Shown: positions 61,821 through 64,000 of the stretch, piece by piece
Position numbering within the stretch: the first letter of the stretch is position 1
Layout of the letters: the number at the start of each line of letters is the position of its first letter
Assembly: GCA_940671915.1 (NCBI GenBank)
Contig: CALNVZ010003429.1
Span: 22,823,590 to 22,887,589, forward strand
Source: Paracentrotus lividus
Taxonomy: Eukaryota > Echinodermata > Echinoidea > Camarodonta > Echinidae
DNA: 64,000 nucleotides
Reading direction: 5' to 3'
Notes under the pieces: generated by a model
Seen by the model: only the letters and a program-made list of their open reading frames with translations
What the model was told of the DNA's origin: nothing
The model's database searches: none
Translations under genes and position numbers: made by a program

Positions 61821-62344
61821 CATTTGTCCCAGACAAAAGTATACCAATCTTTGAGAACCTCAATATAAAATTGTATAACTTATGAGTAATTAATTTTAAT
61901 TTCATGACAAGAGGTAACTCATATTCTAATCTAATAATACCAAAATCATACCATATTGTCATGGATGACTGAACACTCAGTGTTTAAAAACATTGGTACA
62001 AGTGATTGTACAAAAGTTTTCTGAGAACAGGCCCGGCTTGTGATCATATTCATTGTTTGTTTGAGGCCAGCCTTCCTGAGCTCATTCATTAGGCACAAAG
62101 ATATGACTTGATCATTAAAAATGCAAGGGCTGCTTTTTGCTCAAACTTGGGACAGGGCACTTTACGCTCGTTTTTAAAGCCCAACTGCTAGTCATTCCGT
62201 CACAACACAGATTAAGTTTGTGTAGGCATCTGAAAAGAATATATGAGTTGCTCTTTATCATGATATATATTTCAAGGTATCACAAGCTATAATATTTAAT
62301 ATGAGGCTCTCAAAGTTGGTATACTTTTTTCTTGGGACGCACTG
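61821..62344. mobile_element. MITE with about 55-bp terminal inverted repeats and TA duplication
   Basis: The left end reads CATTTGTCCCAGACAAAAG and the right end, inverted, reads CAGTGCGTCCCAAGAAAAAA. Both continue with GTATACCAA, CTTTGAGA and CCTCA blocks for about 55 bp. TA flanks both sides (61,819-61,820 and 62,345-62,346). At 524 bp with no transposase frame, it fits a Tc1/mariner-type non-autonomous element. Its right end touches the 3' end of the SINE, so it probably inserted at that end. Confidence 0.78.
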
Positions 62345-62346
62345 TA

Positions 62347-62613
62347 TATGCGCTTAATACAGTATATCCACCTTGGTGTTTCTAAGCGTCTTACAGTGTC
62401 AACTAATCTATACCCGGCTAGCTGAGATCACCCGAAAGGTGCTCACAGCATTCAAGTAATTGTTCCTTCCGGTACCCATTCACCTCACTTGTCAAGTACG
62501 GCAAATTTGCAGGTTTGACACCTTGCCGAAGGATACCATGTGTAGGATTCGAACCGCGTACCTTGTGATCGATCGTAAGTCCGCCGATCTTAATCACTCG
62601 ACCACATCAGCTC
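62347..62613 (-). mobile_element. tRNA-derived SINE
   Basis: Read on the minus strand from 62,613, the head has an A-box-like TGGTCGAGTGATTAAG (62,604-62,589) and a perfect B box GGTTCGAATCC (62,555-62,545), the internal RNA polymerase III promoter of a Leu/Ser-like tRNA. A ~150-bp body follows with GAGGTGAATGGGTACCGG, a phrase type seen in many marine invertebrate SINEs, and the tail has TAAGCGCATATA, resembling L2-type LINE 3' ends. The tRNA part cannot fold as a normal acceptor stem, so it is not a tRNA gene. No target duplication was found. Confidence 0.75.
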
Positions 62614-63936
62614 AAGAGGCGTAATAACTGCTCTTATAAGGTTGGCTAAAGAAGTAGGACTTGGATATGTATTTCCAATATTTGATATGTGTTTCTGTAC
62701 TGTGTGCTACTCTGACCTGCTTGAGGGCTACATTTTGCACATTGTATTGTAATGTACCTTCGTGACCCAGTAGTAAAGGAACAGGGACATATACATTCCA
62801 TAAAGAGGATGTCCATGATGAGGAATACTTGTTTATGGTTCCCACCTGTGAATCCCTATCGACACAGCTGATTCTGGGACAAATTAGCTTCTGCTGGTCA
62901 CCAATAATGCTACCACTCCATGAATGCAGTATGTAGTGCAACAATGGATACAGATAACAACAGGTGTTTCTCCGGATGATTGCTCTGGATGATTGCTGCC
63001 AGTTATTGCCTAATGATCATTACACAAACTCTACTTGAAACTATCAAGTATTCTTCTGTATATGGTTATTAGTGATGGACCGGTTGGTCATTAGTGTAGT
63101 TAAGAGAAAGAGAGGACAAGACACTCCCTTGGTAGGCAATTCTTCTGGGTGCGCCATTTACTGTGGCTCCCATTGAGTTCTACAAAGAACGGCCTATTGA
63201 CAGCATTGTGTTTTAAATGGATCTGTCAACTGCAAGTCTTTAGTCAGATGAAGAGCTTCGTGATTAGGATCCGATAATTAATGGTGTCTCAAAACCATCC
63301 GTGTTATACTGTAGTAAGGTCAAGTAGTTGACCAGTACAGGACTTTCAGGTCTGGAACTAGCCTGTTCATGGATGAATATGTCATCACACAAATGTAGCA
63401 ATCCGATTGAGCGAGGAGGTATATAGGCCTATGCCACAGCAAGAGATGGTTTGAAGTTCTTTTGGCACCACCGGTCTATAGTGCTACAGTTTCTAGGTTT
63501 TGTTTGCTCGCAGAGAAATTGTTGAAGCCCTGCTGCGCTTGTGTTTCTTCATGGCTTCGATATCACTACATTGCTCTAATAAAGCTAAAGGGTGTGAAAC
63601 ATAGGCTCTTGGGTACAGAGAGGCCACCGTAGTGGGGGAAATTGGCTCTCTTGAGTGTGATCAGGGTTTCATATCTGTTACATAATTAGGAGAGGAAAAG
63701 GGGCCCCTTGAGTAACGTGCTACGCAGTGAAGCTTCTTTTATTAGTATACGGTCCCATTGTTTGCAGTCACCTCTGTTCTTGGTTAACGGTTGGTACATC
63801 ATTGCAAATAGTCTTCAAGCACTTTCCTATTGCTGCGACCATGTTGTTTGAACGAATTCCTGCCATTCCTCCTGCTTTCAGTTATGATCTCAGTAAGCTT
63901 GTCTGCGAGGGTATCTGGCATTTATCTTATATAATC
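62614..63936. other. Apparently single-copy sequence without recognised gene
   Basis: Base composition is less AT-rich than most of the window and nothing here recurs elsewhere in it. Frames of 110 codons (62,944-62,612, minus) and 76 codons (63,727-63,957, plus) show no motif I recognise. This is the best place in the window for an undetected exon, UTR or intron, but the sequence alone does not establish one. Confidence 0.45.
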
Positions 63937-63976
63937 TTATCGAAGGCCTTCGAGTAATCTGTGAGGCCTTCGATAA
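63937..63976. repeat. Perfect 12-bp inverted repeat
   Basis: TTATCGAAGGCC (63,937-63,948) is exactly inverted as GGCCTTCGATAA (63,965-63,976) with a 16-base loop. The left half overlaps its own 14-bp palindrome TCGAAGGCCTTCGA. It lies near the window edge, so it could be part of a larger element. Confidence 0.8.
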
Positions 63977-64000
63977 AGGTGGTACGACATCAGGGGGAGT

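Noticed and set aside
62528..62613. Possible tRNA gene on the minus strand (good A and B boxes)
   Set aside because: No matching acceptor stem or clear anticodon arm, and the sequence continues into a SINE body and LINE-like tail.
62612..62944. 110-codon minus-strand frame in single-copy sequence
   Set aside because: No domain, signal or repeat recognised and no splice context. Its end overlaps the SINE border. Not enough to call a gene, though the region deserves transcript data.

Overview
This is non-coding, repeat-dense animal DNA. The evidence is AT-rich sequence, several non-LTR retrotransposon (LINE) remnants, a tRNA-derived SINE, TIR/MITE elements, foldback elements, satellites and poly-A/T tracts. 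No host protein gene, rRNA or functional tRNA could be supported. The mix suggests a marine invertebrate. An element with inverted arms made of a 16-bp tandem repeat and an 8-bp target duplication resembles the TU foldback family described from sea urchins, so an echinoderm is my first guess, held weakly.

Layout. 1-2,939: AT-rich sequence with a promoter-like cluster near 1,720-1,790, then a 25-N gap. 2,965-16,914: an island bounded by two 25-N gaps. Its first ~11 kb parallels 47,365-57,220 (LINE, poly-A element, foldback element, dispersed repeat) and its last ~4 kb parallels 32,340-36,620 (repeat head plus ~490-bp satellite). 16,942-42,105: one giant inverted repeat, ~12.5 kb per arm, holding two mirror copies each of a LINE, the satellite, the repeat head, and parts of a TIR element. 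42,108-47,360: mostly single-copy, with an L2-like LINE fragment, a hairpin repeat, a MITE, and the 5' part of a LINE. 47,365-57,220: the better copy of the island content. 57,220-59,812: motif array and a one-armed third foldback copy. 59,940-61,400: ~170-bp tandem repeat. 61,821-62,613: a MITE abutting a SINE. 62,614-64,000: unassigned.

The strongest result concerns the assembly. The centre of the giant palindrome (29,421-29,517) holds a degraded match to the PacBio SMRTbell hairpin adapter, with its CCG/TTG midpoint on the symmetry point. Beyond the adapter the arms stop at the sequence equivalent to about position 1,619, and 1-1,618 has no other copy here. This is what an unsplit long read used as gap filler would give. 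Arms differ mainly by 1-2 base indels, as raw long reads do. Much of 2,965-~36,620 is therefore probably duplicated or misplaced, and real unique content may be only a little over half of the window.

The best biological object is the foldback element at 52,031-54,379. It is flanked by TAATAATG on both sides and inserted into a unit of a tandem hairpin repeat whose empty site can be read from neighbouring units.
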